A stretch of 64,000 bases of DNA from an uncultured bacterium (GCA_905215345.1 CAJMPR010000006.1:124001-188000); one strand, 5' to 3'; shown: positions 46,501 to 55,065, counted from the first letter of the stretch. Translations and numbers: made by a program. The notes: generated by a model not told the origin, from the sequence alone.

Positions 46501-48300
46501 GAAATTTCCAAATTTATCTATTTTACTGATATTCCCCACCGCTTTATATCCGTCTTTCAAATCAGCCAAAATCAAAGAATGAACATCATAAAGTAAATCA
46601 TTCAGTTTCTGTTTATCTTCCTCTATAAAAATCCCAACCCATTGCAAGTTTATTTCCTTCTTTATAATATCTAAATAGATAAGTGGAATTGGATGTATTT
46701 TGTAATCCTGAATCACTTGATCTTTATCTAAAGATAAAATTTCATTATTTATTTCATTTATAATATTTTCAGAAGGCGGATCAACTATAATTATACTATT
46801 ATGCTCATTGACTTCATAAGAACTAACAAGAAAAAAAAATGCTTTCTTAATTATGTTACTATCAGTTACACCCCAAAAACTGATATAAGTTAACCAATTA
46901 TTTTTTTCATTATATTCCAATCCTTCCGATAATCTCTTTATCAAATGCTTATACCGTCCTTTTACTTCTATGTTATTCATTTCAGATACGATTGACAACA
47001 TATTAATATTACGTGTTTTTATAGGCATATTAACATTTGATAAATATTCATATTCAGGTTGAATTACTGACTTATCAAAATTACCTTCGAAGGCTGGTAT
47101 ATATATTGAAATATAAGTTCCTGGAAAATATTCTTTTTTATCAGTGTCAAAAAACACAGGATTATCTTTAGTATTCGTATTAGAAAAATTATAAATAATT
47201 TTCCCATAGTTACTTCTAACTATCAATAACCCCTTGTAACGCTTTACAATCACTAATAAATCATATAATCCTCTAGGAATATAATTAATTTCCTCCTCAT
47301 ATTTATCCAAAATTGGATTTCTAGAAGTATTGTGTTTGAAAGCATACTTCAAAACTTCGTTTTCATCCAAAATACCATTTTCTAAAATATGATGTTCTTT
47401 TTTATATTGATCTTGCAAACTATTAACAATACCTCTACCAAAATCAATAAATGAAAATTGAATTAAATTTTCATTCTTGTATTTTTCACTTTTTTCATCA
47501 AAAAAAAACTGAATTGAATCTTCTAATTCTTCTTCTTCAAAATTGCACTTAAAAGAGTACTGATTTTCTCTGCGCTTTCCTCTCAAAGATATACTCATAA
47601 ATGCCCAATTTTTATCACTTTTAAAAAAAGACTTTTCAAAATGATTAAGAAAATTATCATATAATTCTTTAGTTATAATAGCACTAATTGTTTTTGAGAC
47701 AAATGGATGCTGACAGTTGTGATTTTCTAATTCAATAGAAATTATTCTATTTAAATCATACACAGGATTTATCTGAGCTTCCATTGTATTTTTATAATTG
47801 GCATTTACAATATAATTCAGAGATATAAAAGGGATGACACTATATCTATCATCAAATAAATTGAAGCTATAATTATTTCTATATTTTTCAAAATTCAAAC
47901 CATATATTTTACATAAATTTCTCAATGTATTATCATTGAACTTCTCTATATAATTTTCAAAATCTCTACTTTCTTTATCAAATATTTTATTAAGCTTCCA
48001 AACATACCACAATTCGCATATCTGTTCCACCTTCCTAATATTCAACATGTTATAATCATCAGGCAACAATCTTATCATAAAATTATCGCCTGAATTATAC
48101 AAATATCTAATTACGCCTGATAAAAGTAATAGGTTTTGATTTGCTATCCATTCCGTTTGTGTATAATCAATATATATAGTGTCAATTAAAGAAAGTCTAT
48201 TATACTCAGTCCAGAATTTGTTCATAAATTCACCTATTTGCTTTTCCGAAAATTTTTTAGGAATAACAATTTCTACTATATTATTTTTTTTCGTTATCAT
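43543..48300 (-). CDS. Giant multidomain protein: STAS-like, GHKL ATPase-like and two phosphoribosyltransferase-like domains
   Basis: 1585 aa. Residues 1-100 resemble a STAS fold (IDTIYIDYTQTEWIANQNLLLL). A GHKL ATPase region follows at about 200-405: N box ELYDNFLNH (212-220), DFGRGI (286-291), a G2-like stretch (342-363) and FPGTYISIYIP. Two phosphoribosyltransferase-like units come next, with PRPP loops YILVCDAIATGNLT (746-759, second acid replaced by Ala) and VLILDDGSCSGDSL (985-998). A long helical part leads to a second ATPase-like N-box region near 1500. No transmembrane helix. Likely the sensor/switch of a two-gene conflict system with the phosphorylase. The domain calls are motif readings. 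Confidence 0.8.
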   Translation of the reverse strand: MITKKNNIVEIVIPKKFSEKQIGEFMNKFWTEYNRLSLIDTIYIDYTQTEWIANQNLLLLSGVIRYLYNSGDNFMIRLLPDDYNMLNIRKVEQICELWYVWKLNKIFDKESRDFENYIEKFNDNTLRNLCKIYGLNFEKYRNNYSFNLFDDRYSVIPFISLNYIVNANYKNTMEAQINPVYDLNRIISIELENHNCQHPFVSKTISAIITKELYDNFLNHFEKSFFKSDKNWAFMSISLRGKRRENQYSFKCNFEEEELEDSIQFFFDEKSEKYKNENLIQFSFIDFGRGIVNSLQDQYKKEHHILENGILDENEVLKYAFKHNTSRNPILDKYEEEINYIPRGLYDLLVIVKRYKGLLIVRSNYGKIIYNFSNTNTKDNPVFFDTDKKEYFPGTYISIYIPAFEGNFDKSVIQPEYEYLSNVNMPIKTRNINMLSIVSEMNNIEVKGRYKHLIKRLSEGLEYNEKNNWLTYISFWGVTDSNIIKKAFFFLVSSYEVNEHNSIIIVDPPSENIINEINNEILSLDKDQVIQDYKIHPIPLIYLDIIKKEINLQWVGIFIEEDKQKLNDLLYDVHSLILADLKDGYKAVGNISKIDKFGNFSSKLPTERELLAYYETTIVEEAIKCFDCVKREDGSIYLCNSNYYQEIFLQLTDVLNSHDYEYIIPSFLLHEVKVHCRANNIEVGDFNEDIIYIAITASSHKILNALILQKDDDGKPLINENKCLFLDNYLNFEYEIQNRIKSGAKYILVCDAIATGNLTMRLDSMIRRNKAYLVAVAVIVNTLDTSFDGYDNFKEEFIDKKRFIYLFQYPIKKIRGNFLSDEQKAKVTIRINPYTNIPITLSDKITNKDSILLSNEVFLECIDDEDIEIRFKLFNNLIHPYFFKTAEILKKENDKIRRGDYSQSIIYKIFNVLRNKNGYQDADYILYPKKSDIKYLEIRQLQIETKILGRGGINYFELERYNSGNGWKFPHTTEHNKEDIAGKVVLILDDGSCSGDSLYQMVNEVSYYNPKIINVLSIIGRVEDHKREFFSKIKLIRGTERDIEINIYFGTHWHIPTFYQETNPYSDEIAWLDKMGNLSNIPQKIIDNSLKIKDEIRPENDKQRDYKFFPKDKFTEEIPKKEILTIRNEIGKVICFRFYVESFEWFNMHIINGVGKNYQGMSEIAKKHIEELLMCFLYEPYLYIELTCTIPEIKSLVEKIIEDIIFEQNIAIEDLQYKWRKPDIVHLFFIAYQNGRLVEKLNINRFKMLLTFAGNKVNYVLYKLFYYSPLNKEQYREIFAKIKTEILVAYLSVENRNIDKNVKLFNYFIESLPGKGSFRDILKEIHEEYKMIMDLGKHKESIINKIQHLLSCIEAYKVDNTNLIASDRIMMLLEQIISLVNKILSISTSKYKYYFSEYLNMFEGDDTYSLRNIQKRLTVALVANKDFDINILNTDLLKLQKNFFNSESIPYKIFNKITIENIVQKIQEQVNEDTKLCITAECTSVSAYFSEYIFEEIVLKNIFGNFQKYADKSEAINVNIKEKEEKNIEIVITNKTNELLHVNGGFIGTHQIKQLNECPNELFRYSTQKDNDSKMFKQIIVLKKI

Positions 48301-48620
48301 ATATAATAATCTAAATTAAAATTCCAATTACATTTTTTTATGCGCCTCTTATCTATAAGATAATCAAGACTAAAATCATATTTTCAAATTGTAATACCTA
48401 AAGATATTTGCACTCAAAAGTGCTGTTTCATATTTCTGAAAGTAAAGATAAAGTTATTTTTTTCTATTTCCACTATAACATGTAAACTATTTACAAATTA
48501 CAATCATAAAAAATGACTAACTGGGAGAAGCATTTAGTATTACTCGACAGATTTTTGCCTTTAGGCATCAAATATTAGTACATGAAGCAATCCGTAGAGA
48601 TTGGGTAGAGCAGTACAGTA
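48301..48620. other. AT-rich spacer with decayed coding traces
   Basis: About 320 bases with no intact gene. 48582-48617 in one frame reads HEAIRRDWVEQYS, which continues the nuclease remnant that begins in another frame at 48621, so the upstream part of that gene is frameshifted. Confidence 0.55.
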
Positions 48621-49061
48621 TTGAAAATGCAGATTGAAAACAACCTGTTCAAGCGACAGATAGAGAAACCAACCACATTGCCCGCCCCACAAAATGGCCT
48701 GGCCAACTATCTGCTGAAAGACTCGTATATCTTCGATGTAGTAGGTGCCAAAGAACTGGTGGCCGAAAGGGATATTGAAAAACAACTCGTTGAACACGTT
48801 ACAAAGTATTTGTTGGAAATGGGAAACAGCTTCAACTTTGTCACCAAACAGAAACATTTCCAAATTGTTCCTATCAAATATGAATTAAAAAGCTCTGTTC
48901 CTCCCACTACCTATATAGACCAATTTATGACCTATTTGAATAGGGAATATTATATTGGGTTATTAAATGCTGCCGCTTTTTATGGAGCTTCTCATCAACA
49001 GTCGCAAGAATTAACCATTATCACCAATAAAGGAAATTACAGAGACAAACATAAAAAATAA
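48621..49061 (+). pseudogene. Fused remnant of PDDEXK nuclease (DUF1016) and AbiEi antitoxin
   Basis: 146 aa in one frame but of two origins. Residues 1-80 (QIENNLFKRQ, LKDSYIFDVVGAKE, FNFVTKQKHF) match the DUF1016/YhcG nuclease family. From about residue 82 (IVPIKYELKSSVPPTTYIDQFMTYLNREYYIGLLNAAAFYGASHQQ) it matches the AbiEi antitoxin. The junction is near 48862. Both parts lack their catalytic or full domains, and the upstream nuclease part is frameshifted. A deletion joined two neighbouring defence genes. Confidence 0.75.
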
Positions 49062-49453
49062 ATTATTAACTTTGCTAACACAGGTCAACGGCCTCTGAAA
49101 AGTAGATTTGTAAACTTTTGAATTAAACATAAAAATTTACCTGTTGCCATTGCGAACAACAGATGAAACATCACTTTTGTATTCAAATTTCTGGGGTGTT
49201 TTATTCTTCAAATATACTATAAACCGATGCTCCATTAGCCTCTATCATTATAAATGAAACTTTGCAAAATTACTAAATTAAGCCTTAAGTTGGTAACTCT
49301 ACGTGTAATAAGTGATAGCCAAAACAATACCACCTTTTGAGGTGACACTGCTAATCAGTTCTATCTTTCTTACTTTCAGGGGACATGATTTAGTAATGAT
49401 ACCCTGTCTAAACGGGGCTTTTTAGTGCCTTTCGGATATCCGAGGAGAGAAAT
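49062..49453. other. Noncoding stretch at right edge of island
   Basis: About 390 bases between the fused remnant and the terminator of tRNA-Ser(GGA). No gene is seen. No clear continuation of AbiEi could be read. Confidence 0.5.
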
Positions 49454-49488
49454 AAAAAGTCCCGTAAAACCTTAATTTTTACGGGACT
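49454..49488 (-). terminator. Terminator of tRNA-Ser(GGA)
   Basis: A 12-bp stem AGTCCCGTAAAA/TTTTACGGGACT (49458-49469 with 49477-49488) with a 7-base loop, followed on the minus strand by TTTT. Confidence 0.85.
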
Positions 49489-49525
49489 TGTCTTTGCTTT
49501 ACTGTCATTTGTCTTTGACGTTTTG

Positions 49526-49613
49526 CGGAGAGAGCGGGATTCGAACCCGCGATACCCTTTAGAGGTATACACGCTTTCCAGGCGTGCCTCTTCAACCACT
49601 CGAGCATCTCTCC
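49526..49613 (-). tRNA. tRNA-Ser(GGA)
   Basis: 88 nt on the minus strand: acceptor GGAGAGA/TCTCTCC, anticodon loop CTGGAAA (anticodon GGA), long variable arm, T loop TTCGAAT. Intact copy of the remnant at 42023-42097. Confidence 0.97.
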
Positions 49614-49623
49614 TTTCGGGGCG

Positions 49624-49655
49624 CAAAAGTAAGTGAAGTTTTCGGATTTACCAAA
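49624..49655 (-). promoter_or_regulatory. Promoter of tRNA-Ser(GGA)
   Basis: On the minus strand TTTG (49652-49655), 20 bp, TACTTTTG (49624-49631): full Bacteroides consensus. The same element is mutated in the left, decayed copy. Confidence 0.8.
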
Positions 49656-49789
49656 TGTATACAACAATTATTCTTGATTATGACCAATCATTTTGGTTAT
49701 GTGCGCTACAGATTAGAATGAAGTTTGTTTTTAAAAGCAACTAACTCTCTAAAACAAACTTCATTATCAAGTCTATTTATTATTTTCAT

Positions 49790-50746
49790 TTATCGGGATC
49801 TCACTTCACGTCTCATAAACATTGTGTATGAAAGCGCAAAACAAACTACTGTCGCGGCAATCAGGCCGGTAAGTTGGGGCCATACTACCAGTAAGCTCTG
49901 TCCTAACGAAAGTGGGCTTGGAATAGCTCCTTGAACCTGTTCCATTGTAAGCGGTCCAAGACTTCTGACAGAAGGCATTAGCAAAATAGTAGTCGCATCA
50001 TTGAACAACTCGTTTGGTGCCAAACGCATTAGTCCCAAAATAAATTTCTGAAATCCAATAACCTGATAAGGAGACGCCATTGAAGATGGGCTTAATGCTT
50101 TAGCAACCAGATTAACAATCATGGTATAGAATACACTAAAGAATAACCAGACGGCAACAGATGCTAATGCAGAAGTGGCAGCCTGACGAAAACGGAGTGA
50201 AAATAAGATTGCCAAATTAAGCCAGAATGCAACATAAAAAATACTGATTATAATGAAAAAGATAATCCGCCAGAATTCCTCAGCAGTAGGCGGAATACCA
50301 ATCGCAATCAAGCCACACCCCATCACCAGAAAGCCCAGCACAAACAACATGATACCTATTACAATCAAGGCAGCTACAAACTTAGCATTAATGATACAAT
50401 CCCGATGAATTGGTTGTGAAAGCATACGGCTTAATGTTCCTTTATTCTGTTCCGAATTAACGGCATCAAACCCTAAAGCAATTCCCAACAAAGGTCCCAA
50501 AAAATTAATAAACAGAACAAAAGATGGCAAAGTCCCGTCTGAAACCGTAAATAACTTCAAGAAAAAAAACGAACTATCCGGATCATTCGGTTTGATTGCT
50601 GCACTTATATTGGTAAGAGCCGTATAGAGAGATCCCATACAAGTAAGTATGATAATACCGATCAATATAAGGAAACGCCAGCTTTTAATATGATCGGATA
50701 TTTCTTTGTTGACAATAACCCAGAAAGGATAACTAACTTTGTCCAT
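49790..50746 (-). CDS. ABC-2 type transporter permease
   Basis: 318 aa from the ATG at 50746, chosen because GAGGAAGGAGGAG lies just upstream; a longer in-frame start exists 21 bases before. Six or so membrane helices, with a large loop between the first two (about 40-95). It pairs with the ATPase encoded upstream, whose stop it overlaps. Export substrate unknown. A 22-bp internal stretch (50248-50269) is duplicated near 42196. Confidence 0.85.
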   Translation of the reverse strand: MDKVSYPFWVIVNKEISDHIKSWRFLILIGIIILTCMGSLYTALTNISAAIKPNDPDSSFFFLKLFTVSDGTLPSFVLFINFLGPLLGIALGFDAVNSEQNKGTLSRMLSQPIHRDCIINAKFVAALIVIGIMLFVLGFLVMGCGLIAIGIPPTAEEFWRIIFFIIISIFYVAFWLNLAILFSLRFRQAATSALASVAVWLFFSVFYTMIVNLVAKALSPSSMASPYQVIGFQKFILGLMRLAPNELFNDATTILLMPSVRSLGPLTMEQVQGAIPSPLSLGQSLLVVWPQLTGLIAATVVCFALSYTMFMRREVRSR

Positions 50747-51482
50747 GTTTTTCTCCTCCTTCCTCAAAATAACTATTATAAATTTCAGACAAATCTTGCT
50801 TTTTATCTTTCAAGTCTGCCATATCAATCAAAGTTATTAGTTTACCGGCACTGAACAGACCTACACGGTCACATAGCTTTTGAACCTGATCCAGATGATG
50901 GGAAGAAAATAAGACAGTCAACCCTTCTCCTCCACTTAATTCACGAATCAGTTCGATAAATTCTTGTACACCAGCGGGGTCTATTCCAGAAGTAGGTTCA
51001 TCCAGAATAATTATTTCAGGCTTCTTGATTAATACATCAGCCAGCCCTAAACGTTGCCGCATACCGCGAGAGTATTTGCCTGCTTTCTTTTTCATCTGGC
51101 TTTCAAGACCGACCCGTTTCATTAATTCTTCAGCTTTCAACTTTGCCTCTTCTTTTGAAATGCCATTAAGTTGAGCCGTATAAATTAAATTCTCCGGACC
51201 TGTCATATCATCATAAAAACCTACATCCTCAGGCAAGTAACCGATCTTTTTTTTAACCCCAATAGGATGTCTTGTAGAGTTTATACCACAAATCTCTACC
51301 GAACCGGACGTCGGCTCGGTCAACCCCAACATCATTAGGATAGTAGTTGACTTCCCGGCCCCATTAGGGCCAAGTAATCCAAAAATTTCCCCTTTCCGGA
51401 TACTCAGGTCTACATGATCAACAGCCGTAAAATTACCATATTGTTTGGTTAAAGCAGATAATACGATTACATGCTCATCCAT
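50733..51482 (-). CDS. ABC transporter ATP-binding protein
   Basis: 249 aa from the ATG at 51482, supported by GGAAGGAGG just before it; the longer frame would run into the upstream gene. Walker A GPNGAGKST, Q-loop, signature YSRGMRQRLGLADVL, Walker B IIILDEPTSGID, switch His in SSHH. Couples ATP hydrolysis to the ABC-2 permease. One base follows the stop of the NEW3 gene, so the three genes are an operon. Confidence 0.95.
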   Translation of the reverse strand: MDEHVIVLSALTKQYGNFTAVDHVDLSIRKGEIFGLLGPNGAGKSTTILMMLGLTEPTSGSVEICGINSTRHPIGVKKKIGYLPEDVGFYDDMTGPENLIYTAQLNGISKEEAKLKAEELMKRVGLESQMKKKAGKYSRGMRQRLGLADVLIKKPEIIILDEPTSGIDPAGVQEFIELIRELSGGEGLTVLFSSHHLDQVQKLCDRVGLFSAGKLITLIDMADLKDKKQDLSEIYNSYFEEGGEKHGQS

Positions 51483-51483
51483 A

Positions 51484-52635
51484 TTACCTCCTTCCATATT
51501 TACGGAATAAATAGTAAACGGCACCAACAGCTGAAAGAATAATTAAAACACCTACCCATCCCCATAACATCGGAGTCTTCACGGCAATACGAAATTGAGT
51601 GTCAGTATTTACTTCCGGGGTTTTTGCAGTCATAGAAGTAACATAATCTCCCGGCAATGCCTTTTTAGATGCCTTCAATGTAGCTATTACAGGGGTACTC
51701 TCTCCTGCTTTCAGCATTTCAATTTTCGAAGGTTCAAAATTTACCTCCCAGTCAACAGGTTTATTGGCGGACAATTGAATATCTTTCAATAAAGAAGAAC
51801 CTGTATTTCGGACTTCCAATTCAATACGTTTTACATCCCCAGCCGTCACTTCAGCGCTCAATAATCCGCGGGGAGTAGTCAATTCCATTTGATAAGAACC
51901 CGTAACTACCACTTCAAGTTCAATATCTGCCGAAGTCGTACCCGCAACTGCCCGCACGGGAATTTTATAGGTCCCGGCCTCTACATTAGCAGGTGGATTG
52001 ATATCAATACTGATATTCTGACTGCTATTTGCTTCAACCTGAGCTGAAGTAGCCTGCTTATAATTGGGTTTAAAAATAACATTCCACCCTCTCGGGGCGT
52101 TAGCAATCAATGCATATAATTGTTGGTCGGCAGTTTGATTCTTTAATATGGCATTAAAGGTAAATGTCGATTTAGAATTCCCCTGCATGTTAGGTTGCTC
52201 AGTAGTAAATTCAGTCTGATAAGTCCCCTGCTGGGCAACCACGATATTTAATGGAAGTTTTGCTTCACCGGCAGATACAACGAAATGATAACTGCCTTTA
52301 CTGATTTTCAACGGAACCTCTACTTTCAGATTAAAAGTTTTCTTTTCTTTAGGCAAGACAGCAAGTTGACTCAAACTCCATCCGCCGGATTTTAACTCCC
52401 ATTTCCAAGTACCCGGTAATCCATTCAAGGAAAGATTAGCATTGGTAAGTTTCTCTGTATCGTTTATCAAATCGATGCTGTAATCGACAGATGCACCCGG
52501 AGATACGGAGATTTTTGTGTAAGGTGTGTAAAGAATCACGCTTTTAGGAATAGAATCATTAGCGCGTGTGTCATTCAAGGGAATAATTCCCAATAGCATA
52601 GCAATGAATAAAATACAATTTGTTCTCATAGTCAT
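51484..52635 (-). CDS. NEW3-domain secreted/membrane protein
   Basis: 383 aa. Signal peptide, then three to four immunoglobulin-like NEW3 (COG1470-type) repeats rich in beta strands, and a C-terminal membrane helix (about 355-375, ending in a basic tail). Such proteins are often encoded with ABC-2 exporters. It could present or shield a transported ligand outside the inner membrane; the role is unknown. First gene of the operon. Confidence 0.8.
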   Translation of the reverse strand: MTMRTNCILFIAMLLGIIPLNDTRANDSIPKSVILYTPYTKISVSPGASVDYSIDLINDTEKLTNANLSLNGLPGTWKWELKSGGWSLSQLAVLPKEKKTFNLKVEVPLKISKGSYHFVVSAGEAKLPLNIVVAQQGTYQTEFTTEQPNMQGNSKSTFTFNAILKNQTADQQLYALIANAPRGWNVIFKPNYKQATSAQVEANSSQNISIDINPPANVEAGTYKIPVRAVAGTTSADIELEVVVTGSYQMELTTPRGLLSAEVTAGDVKRIELEVRNTGSSLLKDIQLSANKPVDWEVNFEPSKIEMLKAGESTPVIATLKASKKALPGDYVTSMTAKTPEVNTDTQFRIAVKTPMLWGWVGVLIILSAVGAVYYLFRKYGRR

Positions 52636-52888
52636 AAAAAAGTTCTTATGGTTATTTAATATGAATATTCCTCAATTTGTGTGCTGCAAAAATAAAAGAT
52701 ATGAATATTAGTAGTTGTTAAAAGATTCCAAAGAATATAATTATGAAAGAACAAGTATTCTCTTCTTCTTATTAGCCTAAAATAAAAGGACTTTGTTAAA
52801 CGAGAAGTTATTATTCTAATCATTTGTAAAATACAGAACAAAGCAAAAACGGATAAGTTATGATACCAAAAACAAATATTAAATATAT

Positions 52889-54136
52889 ATGGAACAGGCT
52901 ATTCTAATTAACGGAGCGTTAATATTCGATGGTATAAATAAGAATATTACTCAAGGCAACCTATTAATAGAAGGAAAACGTATTCGGAAATTATCCAGCT
53001 TACCAATTGTAGCTGATGGTGCAAAAACAATTGATGGCACAGGGAAATTTCTCATGCCGGGTTTGATTGATGCTCACTGGCACTCATACATGTCATGCAA
53101 CACCATGATGGACTTATTAACGGCGGACACAGCATACACCCAGCTTAAAGCCGGAGAAGAAGCTTCCAGAACCTTATTAAGAGGATTTACAACCATCCGT
53201 GATGCGGGCGGACCTGTTTTTGGATTGAAGCGCGCTATTGATGAAGGTATTATTTCCGGACCAAGAATTTATCCGAGTGGTTCCATCATCTCTCAGACCG
53301 GTGGACACGGCGACTTCAGGGCTATTTATGAAGAACCCCGTCCATTTGATTGTTGCGGATTAACACATACCGAACAAATTGGTGCTGCCATTATTGCCGA
53401 TGGCATAGATGCAGTCACAGTAGCCGCTCGTAATAATATACGCTTAGGAGCCAGTCAGATAAAACTGATGACAGGAGGCGGAGTTGCTTCTCTTTACGAC
53501 AGACTGGAAGACACCCAATATTTTGAAGAAGAGATTCATGCGGCAGTAATGGCGGCAGAAGATGCCGGAACTTATGTAATGGTACACGTCTATGTGCCAA
53601 GAGCCATATCCAGAGCCATACACGCAGGTGTAAAAAGCATAGAACATGGTCATCTGATTGATGAACCCACCATGGAACTGATTGCCAGAAAAAATGTATG
53701 GCTGTGTATGCAACCGTTCACATTGGAAGACAATAAATTCCCAACCCCGGAACAGCAAGCAAAGCATGAAATGGTAGTTGAAGGTACAGATAACACCTAT
53801 CGTCTGGCAAAGAAATATCAGGTCAATCTGGCATGGGGAACAGACTTACTATTCAATCCTGCCAATACGGTTAACCAGAATCAAGGAATCATCAAACTAC
53901 AAAAGTGGTTCAGCAACTTTGAGATACTAAAAATGATTACTCACGATAATGCAGAACTTCTTGCTCTTTCCGGTTCCCGAAATCCCTATTCGGGTAAGTT
54001 AGGTAGAATAGAAGAAGATGCATGGGCAGATTTAATCTTGGTAAATGGTAATGTCATGGAAGATGTCAACCTATTAGCTGATCCTGAGAAGAATATTGTT
54101 ATGATAATGAAGGATGGTGAGATTATTCGTCAATAA
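52889..54136 (+). CDS. Amidohydrolase-family metalloenzyme
   Basis: 415 aa. Imidazolonepropionase/dihydroorotase-like superfamily: DAHWH metal-binding motif (about 60), a KLMTGGGV Lys (about 190), HVYVP and EHGHL histidines, and the metal-binding Asp in WGTDLL (about 310). Hydrolyses an amide or cyclic amide in the cytosol; substrate not known. No signal peptide. Stands alone between the exporter operon and the ars genes. Confidence 0.85.
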   Translation: MEQAILINGALIFDGINKNITQGNLLIEGKRIRKLSSLPIVADGAKTIDGTGKFLMPGLIDAHWHSYMSCNTMMDLLTADTAYTQLKAGEEASRTLLRGFTTIRDAGGPVFGLKRAIDEGIISGPRIYPSGSIISQTGGHGDFRAIYEEPRPFDCCGLTHTEQIGAAIIADGIDAVTVAARNNIRLGASQIKLMTGGGVASLYDRLEDTQYFEEEIHAAVMAAEDAGTYVMVHVYVPRAISRAIHAGVKSIEHGHLIDEPTMELIARKNVWLCMQPFTLEDNKFPTPEQQAKHEMVVEGTDNTYRLAKKYQVNLAWGTDLLFNPANTVNQNQGIIKLQKWFSNFEILKMITHDNAELLALSGSRNPYSGKLGRIEEDAWADLILVNGNVMEDVNLLADPEKNIVMIMKDGEIIRQ

Positions 54137-54385
54137 CCTGATAAAGAGTAACCCCACTTTATCAAAAGACTTTGCATATATATTAACAAAACAGCAACGT
54201 TTTTTATAAACTTATTTATCCAGCTTTATCCGTCTATCTCACGTGTTCAGAGATATAATACATTTTTGAATAACGCAAATGCTTGAATCTAAATTTTTCC
54301 ACGTAGGTGCCAAGGTACAAGATATATACCTGCACCTTGCACCTAATCAAAAAAAAATCCGTTTTATTTTGCTATTTAGAAAAAC

Positions 54386-54403
54386 GTTCGTAGTTTTGCG
54401 AAC
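54386..54403 (+). promoter_or_regulatory. ars operator-like dyad 1 with overlapping promoter element
   Basis: GTTCG-tagttttg-CGAAC spans 54386-54403, with a TAGTTTTG -7-like element inside. Upstream of arsR, as expected for autoregulation by the arsenic-responsive repressor. Confidence 0.6.
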
Positions 54404-54427
54404 AACTAACAAAAAAGGAGAATTGAA

Positions 54428-54754
54428 GTGAAAGAAAAGCAATACACAACAGAGCAAGAACAGATTGCCCGTTTTGCCAAAGCAATGGGGCATCCGGCAC
54501 GAATGGCTATTCTTACTTTTTTAGCAAAACAAGAAAGTTGCTTCTTCGGCGATATTCACGAAGAACTACCTATTGCTAAAGCAACCGTTTCGCAACATTT
54601 GAAAGAACTGAAAGAAGCAGGCTTAATTCAAGGGGAAATAGAAACTCCTAAAGTCCGGTACTGTATCAATCGGGAAAACTGGGAACTTGCCCGAAAACTA
54701 TTTGCTGCTTTCTTAGGGGACTGCAAATGTAAAGGTGCATCGTGCTGTGAATAA
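54428..54754 (+). CDS. arsR: ArsR-family arsenic-responsive repressor
   Basis: 108 aa, GTG start with aaaaggag upstream. Winged helix-turn-helix (FFGDIHEELPIAKATVSQHLKELKEAGLI). Cysteines near the C-terminus (CKCKGASCC) could bind As(III). It represses the ars genes until arsenite releases it; dyads at 54386 and 54779 are its likely operators. A terminator-like hairpin overlaps its stop. Confidence 0.9.
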   Translation: MKEKQYTTEQEQIARFAKAMGHPARMAILTFLAKQESCFFGDIHEELPIAKATVSQHLKELKEAGLIQGEIETPKVRYCINRENWELARKLFAAFLGDCKCKGASCCE

Positions 54755-54769
54755 CAGCACCTTTTTTTG
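54742..54769 (+). terminator. Terminator after arsR
   Basis: GTGCTGT-GAATA-ACAGCAC stem-loop (54742-54760) followed by CTTTTTTT. It overlaps the arsR stop codon and separates arsR from the resistance genes. Confidence 0.8.
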
Positions 54770-54778
54770 GGAATAATG

Positions 54779-54794
54779 TTCGTAGTTCTACGAA
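54779..54794 (+). promoter_or_regulatory. ars operator-like dyad 2
   Basis: Perfect TTCGTAG-TT-CTACGAA, sharing TTCGTAG with dyad 1. Placed between the arsR terminator and the resistance genes, so the main ars transcript may have its own ArsR-controlled promoter. Confidence 0.6.
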
Positions 54795-54831
54795 TTACGA
54801 TTATTATATAACCTTTAAAGTAGAAAGAAAG

Positions 54832-55065
54832 ATGGAAATTAAAGTACTAGGAACTGGGTGTTCAAGCTGTAAAGCATTGTATGAAACCACCAAGCAAGCA
54901 ATTTCAGAATTAGGTTGCGATGCAACACTAATCAAAGAAGAAGATTTATTAAAAATCATGGAGTATAACATTTTAAGTCTTCCGGCTTTAGTTATTAACG
55001 AAAAAGTAGTATCAGCCGGAAAAAGATTATCTCTGATGGAAGTAAAAGAATTAATAACCAAATAA
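54832..55065 (+). CDS. Thioredoxin-fold redox protein (ars cluster)
   Basis: 77 aa. CSSC redox motif at the N-terminus (GTGCSSCKA), and a thioredoxin-like fold (redox-active disulfide protein 2 type). In Bacteroides arsenic clusters it is thought to supply electrons for arsenate reduction. Directly upstream of arsF by 10 bases. Confidence 0.85.
   Translation: MEIKVLGTGCSSCKALYETTKQAISELGCDATLIKEEDLLKIMEYNILSLPALVINEKVVSAGKRLSLMEVKELITK

Noticed and set aside
49790..50767. Longer permease start at 50767
   Set aside because: The strong GGAGGAG site lies before the ATG at 50746, not before 50767.
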